Assembly: GCA_950295325.1 (NCBI GenBank)
Contig: OX485804.1
Location: 61,472,533-61,536,532, forward strand
DNA: 64,000 nucleotides
Source of the DNA: Polytrichum commune
Lineage: Eukaryota; Streptophyta; Polytrichopsida; Polytrichales; Polytrichaceae
Reading direction: 5' to 3'
The notes under the pieces were generated by a model that searched no databases, had not been told where the DNA came from, and worked only from the letters and a program-made list of their open reading frames with translations. A program made the position numbers and the translations under genes. Shown here piece after piece: positions 48,527 to 59,116 of the stretch. How positions within the stretch are numbered: the stretch's first letter is position 1; each line of letters opens with the position of its first letter.

Positions 48527-51073
48527 TCACAAGATGCAGTTGCCCCAATCCCCCTCCAGATCAAAACTTGCTGCAAACTCAATCCCAGGAGGGTCAGGAA
48601 GTTTCTCCCAATCAAGGCCCGCATCGGACTGCATTGCCATTTGGTTGTAGGAGATCATCTCCACTGGTTCCACGTACGATATGGAGTTGGAGGAGGATGG
48701 ACACAACAGCCCAGCGTCCAAGCTGTTGACGGTAAGCTTGGAGAGCGTGGACTGCGCACTTGTATCAGGGGGCGAGTCTAGCGGATCGCTGCTGGTGCGA
48801 TGCAGAACCCCAGGATCTGATAAAGTGTGTGCTAGGGTGTTCGGCGGTGGTGAATGGGTGAGCCCCAGCTTGCATTCGAGGCCGTCATCCAATTCAGTGG
48901 CCCTTACCGATTTCAACCCCAAGCAAGTAGGTGGGGGGGCCAGGCGTTTTGATGTTGTCTGCAATCAGCTCAACCATCGTTAGATTACTGTTACAATCAT
49001 CCTCGAACCGTGACAAAGCAGGATTGGCATGTTATCATGTCCAAAGTGCATGATGAACCAAATGGAGTAGCTAATGAACCTACCAACCAGGCTGAGCAAA
49101 ATTCGGCTAAACCAACCGCACCTGAGCTGATGAAGAGCTCACGTCTGTCCGGGCCGCAGCAGAGTTGGAGCGAGTCAATGCTTTAGGAGATCTCTTCCCC
49201 GTACTCTTGCCTTTGTAGCCGTATGGGCCACACCCGGAGCCTGTCCTCGAAGCAGAGGACGACCATTTCTGGGCACGAATCACCTGCATTTTCACAATTC
49301 CACCAAGTTTGATCATCTGTGTCAAAGCCCCCCACCCCCACCCCCACCCCCCCGGCTCATAATAGATACCTCAAAAAATATTCTTGTCCTCTAAAATTCA
49401 AAAAATTCAAAAAAAAAAAAAAAAAAGGCTCTTACAAGCTTCCCAACGCCATCTCGGTACACAATCAGTTCGTCTTTGTCCTTCAAATCATGGTACTTGA
49501 CGAATTCTCCTGCGAAGAGAAACCACTCACACCCATTATAATCCAGGTGCATTACCCAATGCGCAAACACAGCTTAGCGAGCTAGCAACTCTCAGCACAT
49601 CATCGCCATGCATGCGGCAGCCAAATTGGTGATGTCCTAATTGCTTAATTCATGACCAGATACAGCATGTATGATCGGGGTGGAGAAAGCGACTCTTCAC
49701 CTGTACTTTCCAGCACATACATTCGACTCTTATTATTGGGCCACCACCTGCGACAAAGAATCCTCAAAAAGGTCAGCTGGCCCTATTCAATCGAAAGAGA
49801 TCCACTTCTCTTTTTTTTTTTTGAGGGGGGGCGGGGGGGAGATAATAATGATTTGGCAACATGCTCACAAAGGAATGACATGCTCAGAAGTGATATCAAC
49901 AAAATCGACTTACTTGTATCGAAGACTCCAGTTCTTGTTAGAGTTGTAGTCCTCCAGTGTGAGCAATTTCCCCTCCTTGCTATCCAGGTGAGGAAGCTGA
50001 CCTTCTGCGTCTCTCTGCAGAAAGGGAAAGGACCGAGTAGGACAACATGATGAGCACCACCAGTCATGCAGACAGCTCCATCCCGACTGCCCAGTTGCCC
50101 AATGTACAGGTGCAACCTCTCTCCCTTCCCATAATCAATCAAAATGTAGCGAGAATCCTCACCTTTGGAAGTACAATCCTTCCGAGTTCTCCTACGTCCG
50201 TCACCGTTAACTCCTTCTTGAGCAGAAACCTCAAGGGATCCACCCACGACCGGCCCTGCACAAGCAGCAGATCGACCACCGAGTGTTCATGCCCCCACAA
50301 CACATGGTCAAAGTTTCTCTACCATACCACCCCGAAGAAGAAAGAATGTACATAATACATAATGCAGCAGAAAGCAAGCAAGCACAAGCATTGCTTCTTA
50401 CCTGCTGGGCAAACGCGGGGTGCGACTGCGTATACAAAGGGGGCAACAAGATGCGTGGGTTGTCCGTGGGATTATGGTGAGTGTCAGAGAACGTAGAGGG
50501 CGGCGGTGTCCATGGCTTGAGTGCCACACATGAGGAGCCCCCCATGGAGGCCTCCTGCTGCCCTTGGACCATGCATGAGGCGAGTGACGATGACCCGGTT
50601 GAGGTGCGGAAGCAGCAGTCACAGGAATTCCCCCCGAAATTGAATCCCCCTAAGGACCGCCCACCTTCCAGACACATCCCACCAAACGATCCCCCACCGT
50701 CCTTGCACCCCACCGCCATGTTGTTATGGTTGCTGTTGCTGCTGGTGGGCAAGCGCAGGCCAAGTGCAGATGAGGAGCCCATCCCCTTGGCGGAGGAAGA
50801 CTGCGAGCCGCAACTGAACATGCCCCGAAACTCACTCCCCAACCCGTCATTACAATTCTCGGGCGATGACGGATGGTGATTTCTTCCTCCTCCTCCTTTT
50901 CCTCCTCCGCAATCCCGCCTTCCCTCCGCCTTCACGCGCCAAGAAAGCTGGTTCGTCTTGAAGCTCGCGTTCGGCCCCTCCAGCACACAATCTGGTGAGG
51001 GTCGCTTCACCCCAAACCTGGGCTCCGATCCTTTATTCTGCGCGGCCACAATTTTCCCTCCCACCACGTCCAT
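48527..51073 (-). CDS. FUS3: FUS3-like B3 transcription factor (AFL class), 7 exons
   Basis: Exons in transcript order: 51073-50402, 50255-50163, 50014-49914, 49747-49701, 49509-49436, 49283-49122, 48958-48527. All phases fit; 1581 nt encode 526 residues. AFL proteins bind RY elements (CATGCA) and, in seed plants, drive seed maturation. The B3 domain spans residues 230-335: PLRFLLKKELTVTDVGELGR, IVLPKRDAEGQLPHLDSKEG, NWSLRYKWWPNNKSRMYVLE, then STGEFVKYHDLKDKDELIVY and VIRAQK. LRFLxKKEL and the RDGVGKLVIRAQK end resemble FUS3; no ABI3 A1/B1/B2 blocks precede it, so I favour FUS3-like over ABI3. The N-terminal 224 residues are Gly/Ser-rich and the C-terminal 190 Ser/Pro-rich and acidic, both far longer than in Arabidopsis FUS3. 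The start is GCCATGG at 51073. Family very sure, subclass fairly sure. Confidence 0.92.
49328..49353 (-). promoter_or_regulatory. Quadruplex-type G tracts in intron 5 of the B3 gene
   Basis: On the transcribed (minus) sense strand, four runs of five or more G are separated by single T. It lies in the 152-nt intron 49284-49435, close to its 3' acceptor. An A-run follows at 49413-49426 on the plus strand. Confidence 0.6.
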
Positions 51074-51102
51074 GGCGCCCACCAATACCAAATCCGATCT
51101 CT

Positions 51103-51129
51103 CCCCAACCCCAACCCCAACCCAGCCCC
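51103..51129 (-). promoter_or_regulatory. Quadruplex-type G tracts just upstream of the B3 start codon
   Basis: The sense strand reads GGGGCTGGGTTGGGGTTGGG continued by GTTGGGG: five runs of three to four G with two-base loops, ending 30 nt before the ATG. It is very probably within the 5' leader, where such structures are known to reduce or regulate translation. Confidence 0.65.
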
Positions 51130-52273
51130 TCCCTCAAGCCTGCTCCAGTCCAAAGTCGAAAAAGGCAGAAGCGGTAGTAGTAGCACTGCGGTCTCGTGAC
51201 GCTGAACCCACTCTAGCTACCCGAGTGTTGCTGCTGCCACCACGATGGCAGCACTAAAATAAACCGAGCGATGATGCCGTTCAAGTATGAAATCCTAGCA
51301 GTGTTGCAGCGATTCCTCCAAAGCCGAAATTTGCTGCCGCAGGGGGGAAGAAACTCCCCCCGCCCCTCCACATCGCCTCTCCTAACCTCCCCGCTCCCCC
51401 ACCACCGCCACCCCTCCCCCTCCTCCGCCAACTGCTACAGGACACAAACCCACCTTTAGACAACGGAAGCAAACAACTCAGATTCCCAATGACACCCCCC
51501 AAGACCCACACAAACCCTCATACACGTCCCACACCAACAGGTCTCATCAGCATCAGCAGCACCCACCATCGTCATCACCACTCCGTCGATGCATCATCAC
51601 AGGAATGGCACGGCCAATCCACTAAACCTTGATGGGAAGAAGACGGTCGACCAAGGTCTAGGGACACATCAGAACGCCAAAGAGCACCAAGGCGGGTGCG
51701 AATTTTACCACGAATGCCACGGATTCCTCCCTCGCAGCCGAAGCCGATGAAGCATGCCAAGCCGATGTTGGCCGGCATGACTTTGGAGATGCAGACACAC
51801 TTCGTAACGCTCACTACCTACTTCTGATCCACCCGGCCACCACCAACCTACCCTATCCCTCCCCACCACCACCATTTCCCACTGCCACTCACCTCCCTCC
51901 ACTCCATCCTTCCTTCCTGCCTGCCTGCCTGCCTGCAACCCCCGGCCCTCACCTGCACCTCCTCTAGCAACCTTCCCAACCCCCAGACAGACAGACCGAC
52001 TACCCGCACGCCCTCCCGCCCTCCCCACCCTTGCGAGCACGCGAGTTAGGGGAGATTCGTGCTTTCGCAACGCTCGCGAAAACGCTGCCAAGCTCACGCA
52101 GCTGCAAACTGCCCCGCTCTCTGTCCCCGCTCCCAGCCCAAGGGGAGGGCCAGCCTGGGCCGGGCCGGGCCGCGCTCGGCTCGGGTGCGCTGCTCTGCCC
52201 TGCCCGTCCCGCCCCGGCCCGTCCCAGCCCGGCCGGGCGGGGCGGGGGCCGACAGCAAGCGGCGTGCGTCGGA

Positions 52274-52293
52274 CACGTGGACCTGCATGCATG
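52274..52293. promoter_or_regulatory. G-box next to an RY element upstream of the B3 gene
   Basis: CACGTG at 52274-52279 is followed, after 6 bp, by the palindromic RY core CATGCATG at 52286-52293. RY is the established binding site of AFL B3 domains and CACGTG is the ABRE/G-box bound by bZIP partners. It lies about 1.2 kb upstream of the B3 start codon. Confidence 0.6.
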
Positions 52294-52487
52294 CGGGAAA
52301 CTCCACAAGGGGTGCTGTGGACAGTTCCCATTGGTGGGGAACCCAGCGAACCTCCATGCGCTTGGCTAAGGCATCCCCTTTCTCGCCAGACTGGGTGCCC
52401 ATCTCCAGATACACCAACACTCTCACTGCCACTCCAGCCTCACTGCCACTTCGTTGTGGCTTTTCACCCCCCTACTTAGTAACCTAA

Positions 52488-52515
52488 ACCCCCACCCCAC
52501 CCCACCCCACCCCCT
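52488..52515 (-). promoter_or_regulatory. Quadruplex-type G tracts in the upstream region of the B3 gene
   Basis: Repeats of CCCCA on the plus strand give GGGGT repeats on the strand that is sense for the B3 gene, with five or more G runs. Confidence 0.5.
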
Positions 52516-53187
52516 CTAGGCCACAATGAATGAGTGAAGTTTTATGAAGGAATTCATGGTATGGGATCCCCCACCCCCCCCCCCTAAACCCTAACCACGT
52601 ACCATGTAGGTAGTAGGTCAGTAGGAATGAGTGATGAATCATGGTCCTAGGATGTGCAACTTCGACCATCGGCGCTGTGATGGTGAGAGTGTGTGTGTGT
52701 CTGTCTGTCTAGTATTATGAATGCAATGCATTCAATGCACCCTTGGGGGGAGAGAGAAGGAGGGAACTATCATCGCATACAAGCAAGTGTGCTTTTCTCC
52801 TCCCTTGTTCATCCACCGTACAAGTCCTGAAACAATACGCAACCCGGAGGTTATTGTTTCTAGTTTATTTCACACCGGAGTTGGTTTCAAAAACCCCTCA
52901 TATTAGTCTAGCTCAAGTCCATAGAGATGAATCAGCCGTAAACTTATAGGGTTCAAGTTCTTGTGTTGGATGGATCAGAGGTACGTTGTTGTATGTGATA
53001 ATTCCCTCCCTCAAATCCAATCAACAATCAAGAATCGTCATAACCAAAAAGGAAAAGGAAAACACACACACACACACACAATGGCAGTCAAGTCGATGTG
53101 AATTGGCCTTGCCCTAATCAAGAGTTCTCTTGGTACAAGGTGGGGTTTAATGCCTACCTTGTGATAAGTTCCATCGTAATCACTAAG

Positions 53188-53407
53188 TGGGTAGTAGGGA
53201 AACATGGTCCTAGTATGCACTTCACATTTCACCTAAGCAATCATTGGGATATGACCCAATCGACAAGAGCCGACTCCAATCAACAATCGTCCTCACCACT
53301 AGTGTAGTAGGAAACATGGTCCTAGAATGCACTTCCCATTTGACATGAGAGGTCATTGGAATGTGACCCGATTGACGAGAGTCAAGTCCAATCGACAATT
53401 GTCATAC
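53188..53407. repeat. Two-copy tandem repeat of about 110 bp
   Basis: Copies at about 53188-53297 and 53298-53407 share GGAAACATGGTCCTAG-ATGC, CACTTC-CATTT, TCATTGG-ATGTGACCC and CAATCGACA words. A partial third copy in reverse orientation lies at 53460-53502 (TTTCCTACTAGTG end). Confidence 0.75.
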
Positions 53408-53509
53408 ACTTCACTTGATTGTTGTCAACCGGGTGGTGTGATAATGACCGCATGTGTCAAAGTGGGAAGTGTGTTCTATGACCACGTTTCCTACTAGTGA
53501 ACCAACCAC

Positions 53510-55290
53510 GAGACTCGCCTTGGATATTGTTTACCCGTATAGACCCGAAGTTGTCAAAAACTAGGTGAGTTTTAGGTGAGTTATGTAGAAAGTTAAATAT
53601 GTTGATTTTCCCGATTCATTTTGGGCCCTTCATTTAGGGTCCAAGTCCAACTAGATTTCGGTTTGATATGAAGGAGATGATGTTCTGAGGCGAATTTGAT
53701 TTGCGTAGAAGGTCACTAAAATTTGAGTGAGGAGGCATGTTTTCTTGCTCATGGGTGTTGTCTTTTGTAAGAATCAATTATCTTTTAGCACTTTGGACAA
53801 CAACCCAAAACAAATGTGCTCCAAAGATGGCTTTCAAGTTCAATATAAGAGACACACATCACCCAATCAATGGACTTTGACCATCTTTAGAACACGCAGA
53901 TGAACTCCACATTTCAAATTTCAAATTTCTCGCATGTATGATTGTCAATTTTGCACATGTGTGTATATTTCAACTGATGGGTCGCATTCATTCCCTTACC
54001 CAAATTCAAAAAACCCAAAAATTTTCACTAGCCACCCCCAACTTATCTCAACTTTGTGACCGTTCATGATCTTCTCACCTTTTTTCCTCACGCCTTCATT
54101 ATGAAGTTGGCTTCTACATGCAAGTGACCCATCAAAACAAATGTTGGTGATAGTGAGCTCAAATACCCTGAACATCAAGGGTGAAAATTCTAAGCTCATT
54201 GGAGCACACCCTGAGCCCGAAACAATAAAGATTTAAGGCCTAGGTGAGTGACAAGGCTATGCTAGGCTAGAAGGCTACTGCTAAGTCTAGTCCCCGGATT
54301 TCTTTTCCTAATTTAATAAGACTTAGCCCTTCGTTCCTTGAACCGAGATTGCTCATCCCCTCCAAGACCACAAGAGGGCAAATCCATTTGGCTCGATTCC
54401 CACGCCTTAGATTGCTTTCTAAACTTCTTCTTTTTTGTCCTTTTAACCCAAAAAAAAAACCCCTTACATGTTTCAATTGATAATTTTGAGGAATTCTCAA
54501 TGTTTTTGAGAACGTCTTTGAGTTGGATAAGGAAAAAAAATGAAAAAAAACAAAACTCGAGTTGTGTGGGAATCTTGTTCTATCAAAGAGAAAAACAAAA
54601 GGATATATATATATATATATAATGAGGGAAATATGTGAACCCTATACAATATGGGAGAAGAAGACTTGCATATGAATGAAGTCATAAAATCATATGATGT
54701 CATGAGAAGGCATTCGTGTATTAACAAAGCAGGGAGTTCCTAACTCTTAGAAAATGCAGCAAAAAATCACAAACACAAACACAGCCAACTTCTTATTCAT
54801 TCCCAAATAGCTTAAATTGCATATTTTGAAGTGAGGTTTATGTAAATCATACCTCAAACAACAACAATGGTCGTCGTTGTTGTTGTTTTATTGGCGCAAA
54901 TTGAAAAAATCAATTGCAAGAAAAGAACCAAAGTACAATGACCACAGAAGAAACAACGCACACCGAGGGGAGATCAAGAAATAATATTCATCTAGGACCT
55001 AACCTTCCACATAACCACCAAGTTACTTCATGTCACAGTAAGACCTTTGACCCCCAAAGTTGAATCGAATTCGTTAAGGACAACATCTTGGTAGACCACG
55101 TCCGGACCTTTTCCAAATCCGTGAGAGTCCCTTTCCACTCAATCCTATCATGGTCATTGTTGGAACACAAATGTCATTCTTGACTAGGATGGCTAGTTCA
55201 TAGTTCCTGCAATCCGTAACTAGTGCTCCTTTTTAGAGAGGGTGATCTTGAGCAACCATGAACTTTATAGATAGCTGGAAGTTTACATGA
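53510..55290. other. Intergenic, no gene recognised
   Basis: AT-rich DNA with an AT microsatellite at 54603-54621 and several A runs. Nothing coding is supported. Confidence 0.4.
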
Positions 55291-55293
55291 TTA

Positions 55294-56340
55294 TGCCCCC
55301 TTCCCACCCGAGTTTACCAAATAACCAAAGTATTTCCTAAAAACCGGGTAAAGCTCCCTTGGTTATAGCGGAGGCCTCCGGCTATCCCAATGCACCTACA
55401 AGAACTTGCTCCGGAGATTTTCAAGTAGGTTTTAATTAAGTAGCTTTCACACATGTTCATTGTTTTATCTACCAAGCAATGAATGTTGGGTAGTTTTTGT
55501 CTCATCCCCAAATGCCCTACTACTCACCTATCTTATGCTCCCTTCCCACCTGATTTTAGCTAAGACTAAAAGTTGGTTCTAACAAACCGGCCTTCACACC
55601 ATCGACATTTATCTAGTGCCGAGGCTAGTTAGCAAATGATGTGGCATGGCTTAAAAGTGGACGTTTTAAGCCTCAAGCACTAAGCCTTCCATCGGTACCT
55701 AAACATGAGGCAAGAATGTAGGACCTTTAAAAGTGTCGCCTCCCGCCCTTGTGATTGGTTGCTTTTAGTCTTGGCTATGAGGGCACGAGGAGCTTCATTA
55801 ACAAAAATTGATGGTAAGATAGATGAGTAGTGAGGCATTTGGGGATGGGACAAAAACTATCCAACATTTCATTGCTTGGTAGATAAAACAATGAACATGT
55901 GTGAAAGCTACTTAATTAAAACCTACTTGAAAATTTCCAGAGCAAGTTCTTGTAGGTGCATTGGGATAGCCGAATGCCTCCGCTATAACCGAGGGAGCTT
56001 TACCCGGTTTTTAGGAAATACTTTGGGTCTTAGCTAAAGTTAGGTGGGAAGGGGGCATTACCATCGGCTTTTGTCAATGGAGCTCCTCGTGCCCTCATAG
56101 CTAAGAGTAAAAAACAACCAGTCACAAGGGCGGGAGGCGACACTTTTAAAGGGCCTATATTCTTGCCTCATGTTTAGGTACCAATGGGAGGGTCGGTGCT
56201 TGAGGCTTAAAACCTCCACTGTTAAGCCATGCCACATCATTTGCCAACTAGGCTCAGCACTAGATAAATGTCGATGGTGTGAAGGTTGCGTTGTTAGAAC
56301 CAACTTTTAGTCTTAGCTAAAGTCAGGTGGCAAGGGGGCA
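55294..56340. mobile_element. Interleaved foldback elements in the order A-B-A'-B'
   Basis: Segment A (55294-55535) recurs reversed as A' (about 55816-56057), and segment B (55536-about 55815) recurs reversed as B' (56058-56340). A starts TGCCCCCTTCCCACC and A' ends with its exact reverse complement, with TTA on both sides. B starts TGCTCCCTTCCCACC after another TTA, and B' ends GGTGGCAAGGGGGCA. Both pairs share CTTAGCTAAA near the termini. It is non-coding. TTA duplications suggest PIF/Harbinger-type insertion, possibly one copy into or beside another. Confidence 0.82.
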
Positions 56341-57075
56341 TTGCATTGGTTACAAAGACCCCATGAAGTGATCCCCGAGGCATTGCGACATTGTATATTG
56401 AAATTGTGATTTGACTGAGAGTGGAGATATCAGTTTATGGACTCTGAAACTGTGAGTCCGGGATAAATGAATTATGAGCATAAACACTTCATACTTGTTA
56501 TGAAGCTGACGTGCGACACTCGCATTAGACTCAAATCCATCATTCCTTCACATTTTGTCACCAACACCTGCTGTTGGAGGTGCACTGAAAATGTGATTCT
56601 ATAGGTTTATTATCTCAATTGCACGAATTTAATTTCGCTGCTAAATGTTGTGGGGTCTTTGGCCCAGAGTTTGGGAAGTTTTTGAAGCCTTAGTGGCTAA
56701 TTGCCGGTAGTTGCTACGAAGGGTCGGATTTTTCCCAATTTACATCGGCAACAGCCAGTCTTTTGTAAAATCAATCGGCCAATTGCCTATATTTTCATAT
56801 TTTCATTGGCCAATATCCGATTAAATGGAATTCATATCGGCACTAACTGTTTAAAAAATGTATGAAAAGTTATTAGAAATCATTTCTTAGTACAAAATCT
56901 TGAATAAGTGAAAAGAAAGGCATGTTCAAAACTTTAAATTTGAAGAGTTAATATCCTTGGCATGAATTGAACCTAGCAATGCCTTCACCGCTTGAAGGCC
57001 AAGGGTCCCCCAATTCTTCATAGAAGCAATTGGATTTGGTCATGGAAAGGTTGCATAATTCAAAAAGTTTAAGGT
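56341..57075. other. Intergenic, no gene recognised
   Basis: It contains repeated ATCGG-C words (56740-56840) similar to those at 57340-57570, perhaps flanking parts of the same decayed hAT transposon. No complete feature is seen. Confidence 0.35.
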
Positions 57076-57300
57076 TTAGGGTACTTCTTCAAGTGCGTCA
57101 TCAGATGCCCCAGACAAATAACGCTCTGGATTGCTATACAAATAGCGAAACTTAGCAGCATCCTTCCAAAGATCTAGAGCACTTGTTAGAATGTCATCAA
57201 AATCATTGTCTGGGCCTTCTATAGCAACACGCAACATACTTTCTAAGTTAGATGTAGACATTCGAAGTTGCCGTTCATCTTCGAAGCCCTGACCTACATC
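57076..57300 (-). pseudogene. C-terminal remnant of a hAT-like transposase
   Basis: A single minus-strand frame reads VSRDVGQGFEDERQLRMSTS, NLESMLRVAIEGPDNDFDDI and ALDLWKDAAKFRYLYSNPER, then stops at 57076. The LMRIAIEGP...FD..ALxLW pattern matches the end of hAT dimerisation domains as I remember them. The rest of the transposase is missing. Confidence 0.5.
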
Positions 57301-58064
57301 CCTCGATACTTGCCTGCACTCAGATACCCATGCTCATGACCCGGAGGGTATCGGTTACCATTTTCCGGGTATCGGCTAGTATTTGAATACTTCTTCCGGA
57401 TGAAATCCAGTAACTCACAAGAAGAATCGGCTACATTTCTGGGACATTTTCTGGTCCATCAGCTAATTGCTGGAGGATTGAAATTACAGGGATATTGCCA
57501 TCCGATGGTTGGAAATTTGGACAGGCCATGAGGGGAAATCCATCGGCTGATAATGAACTAGCCGTCGGTTTTCCCCGACCATTGCTTTGGCCCCTGACTT
57601 AGGTGTTAATTCGGTATTATTTTTATTTTTTTCCACAAGCTCTAGATACATAAAATTCAACATTGTCATCCTCCCCGATGATAAGTGATGCAAACATGCA
57701 TCCCCTGCCCACTCTGATTCCATGCATCATTTTTTTACGATGCGTTGATTTCTTTGGATTTCTTGTTTCTTTTTTTACAATGATATGTCTCATATGTAAT
57801 GCCAAGAATTGATTATTCCGATAGACCTCTGAAAAACTTTGCAATTCTTATAAGCTCTTGTTTGTTACGTGGGCCCCAAGGGACAAGGCCACCTTAATCT
57901 AGACCAAGGGATGATTCTTTGCTCTTTGTACTAGATTCAAGCCTCCTCACTTCACTTCCTCATGCATGTTTAAAACACCAAGCAACGTTGTCAAACTTAA
58001 AATGATATGAATATGAGGTACACTTTGTGTTTGGAGTGTTCCATATATGACCACATTGGAGATA
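57301..58064. other. Intergenic, no gene recognised
   Basis: No supported exon, RNA gene or repeat boundary. Confidence 0.35.
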
Positions 58065-58443
58065 ACAACCAGTTCACATGGAGTCCCACGTTCTAAGTCC
58101 CACTTATGTTAGCAAGTCCCAACTTTTGAGCTTCAAGAAATCCTCAAAACATGGTTAATTATCATCAAAGTTGGATCTTGATTATTTTATGCAAAATATT
58201 TGTAGGACTTATGTTAAGATTTGGGTCTAGCTTTTTGCTCGACCCAACTCTCGACACAAAGTCCCAAGACTCACCTCCAAAACGTGTTGCCATGTAGGCA
58301 TCCATGTAGGCATTCATGTCATACTTGGGACTTAGGACTCGGGACCCCTTGTGAAGTGGTAAGTCCCAACTTTCATGCTCTCAACAATTGAAAGTGTAGG
58401 GATTGACCTCAAGTGACTTGGGACCATGTGCAAAGTAGCCTAA
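58065..58443. mobile_element. Diverged copy of the 40.0-kb MITE, opposite orientation
   Basis: The reverse complement aligns with 40003-40369: GAGCATG-AAGTTGGGACTTACCAC, GGGGTCCC, AAGTATGACA, ATGCCTACATGG and GACCCAACTCTC are shared. The left part also reads CAGTTCACATGGAGTCCCA. The termini are eroded and no clean target duplication remains. Confidence 0.8.
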
Positions 58444-58537
58444 GTTTCCATCACTATTTGAGAATGTAGTATTAGGGAGTCTGATTTTTTCATTTTTCAT
58501 TTTTCATTTTTTCAATTGGACTAGCAAGTTGACATTA

Positions 58538-59036
58538 GGGTCACTTCACACACGAGACTGAGAGCCTGTGACCATTGCACTTCAAGCACTCTCATTGGTG
58601 GAAAAGGCGGAGCTGGTCCAAGTTCGCTTCACACTACATTTGAGGGACCAACGGGGCATGTGAATACAAGATGGACGTAAGGTCCATATGGATTCCTACA
58701 TGGCATCAAATGGATTATGTTTCATGGTCACTTGGACTATTTTCAAAAACCACCTCTTGGAGGTAGGCCTAACACAAAACCGGGAGACCATGGCACTCCG
58801 AACGCTCACAATCATTAGTTTATTCTATTTTATCATACGCGAGGACCGGCATGAATAGGAATGCATTGAAATAGCATTTGGTTGAGGGCCCGGTCACATA
58901 CGAGTTCACACTACACTTGAGGGCATGTGACCACACTACATGATTTTGGAGGTGTCTTGGGACGACCTTTCGACACTTTCTTTTGGACTCTCACAATTTC
59001 ACGGTCACAGCTCTTGGCTCGTGTGTGAAGTGGCCC
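58538..59036. mobile_element. PIF/Harbinger-like MITE, 499 bp
   Basis: The left terminus GGGTCACTTCACACACGAG and the reversed right terminus GGGCCACTTCACACACGAG are flanked by TTA on both sides (58535-58537 and 59037-59039). It is non-coding. GCATGTGA and GGCATGTGAC words recur inside. Confidence 0.9.
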
Positions 59037-59116
59037 TTAGCCTCTATCTCACGGAGGGCTAGCACACTCTGCCACTCTAGGGGAATCAACCGGTTTGAAA
59101 CCACCTTGATGCACTA

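Larger units (their letters stand above)
51130..53187. other. 5' flank of the B3 gene, including a G+C-rich island
   Basis: Pyrimidine-rich tracts (51340-51430, 51880-51960 with a CTGC run) are followed by an unusually G+C-rich block at about 52000-52330, with GGGCCGGGCC and GGCGGGGCGG words. Then come C-rich runs at 52488-52515 and 52570-52583 and a (CA)n tract at 53065-53080. Long open frames here are by-products of base composition. No other gene is supported. Confidence 0.5.

Noticed and set aside
51705-52487. Long open frames on both strands (up to 208 codons) in the G+C-rich block
   Set aside because: Stop codons are rare in such composition. The translations are Pro/Arg/Gly-rich on all frames with no domain, and the block lies in the upstream region of the B3 gene.
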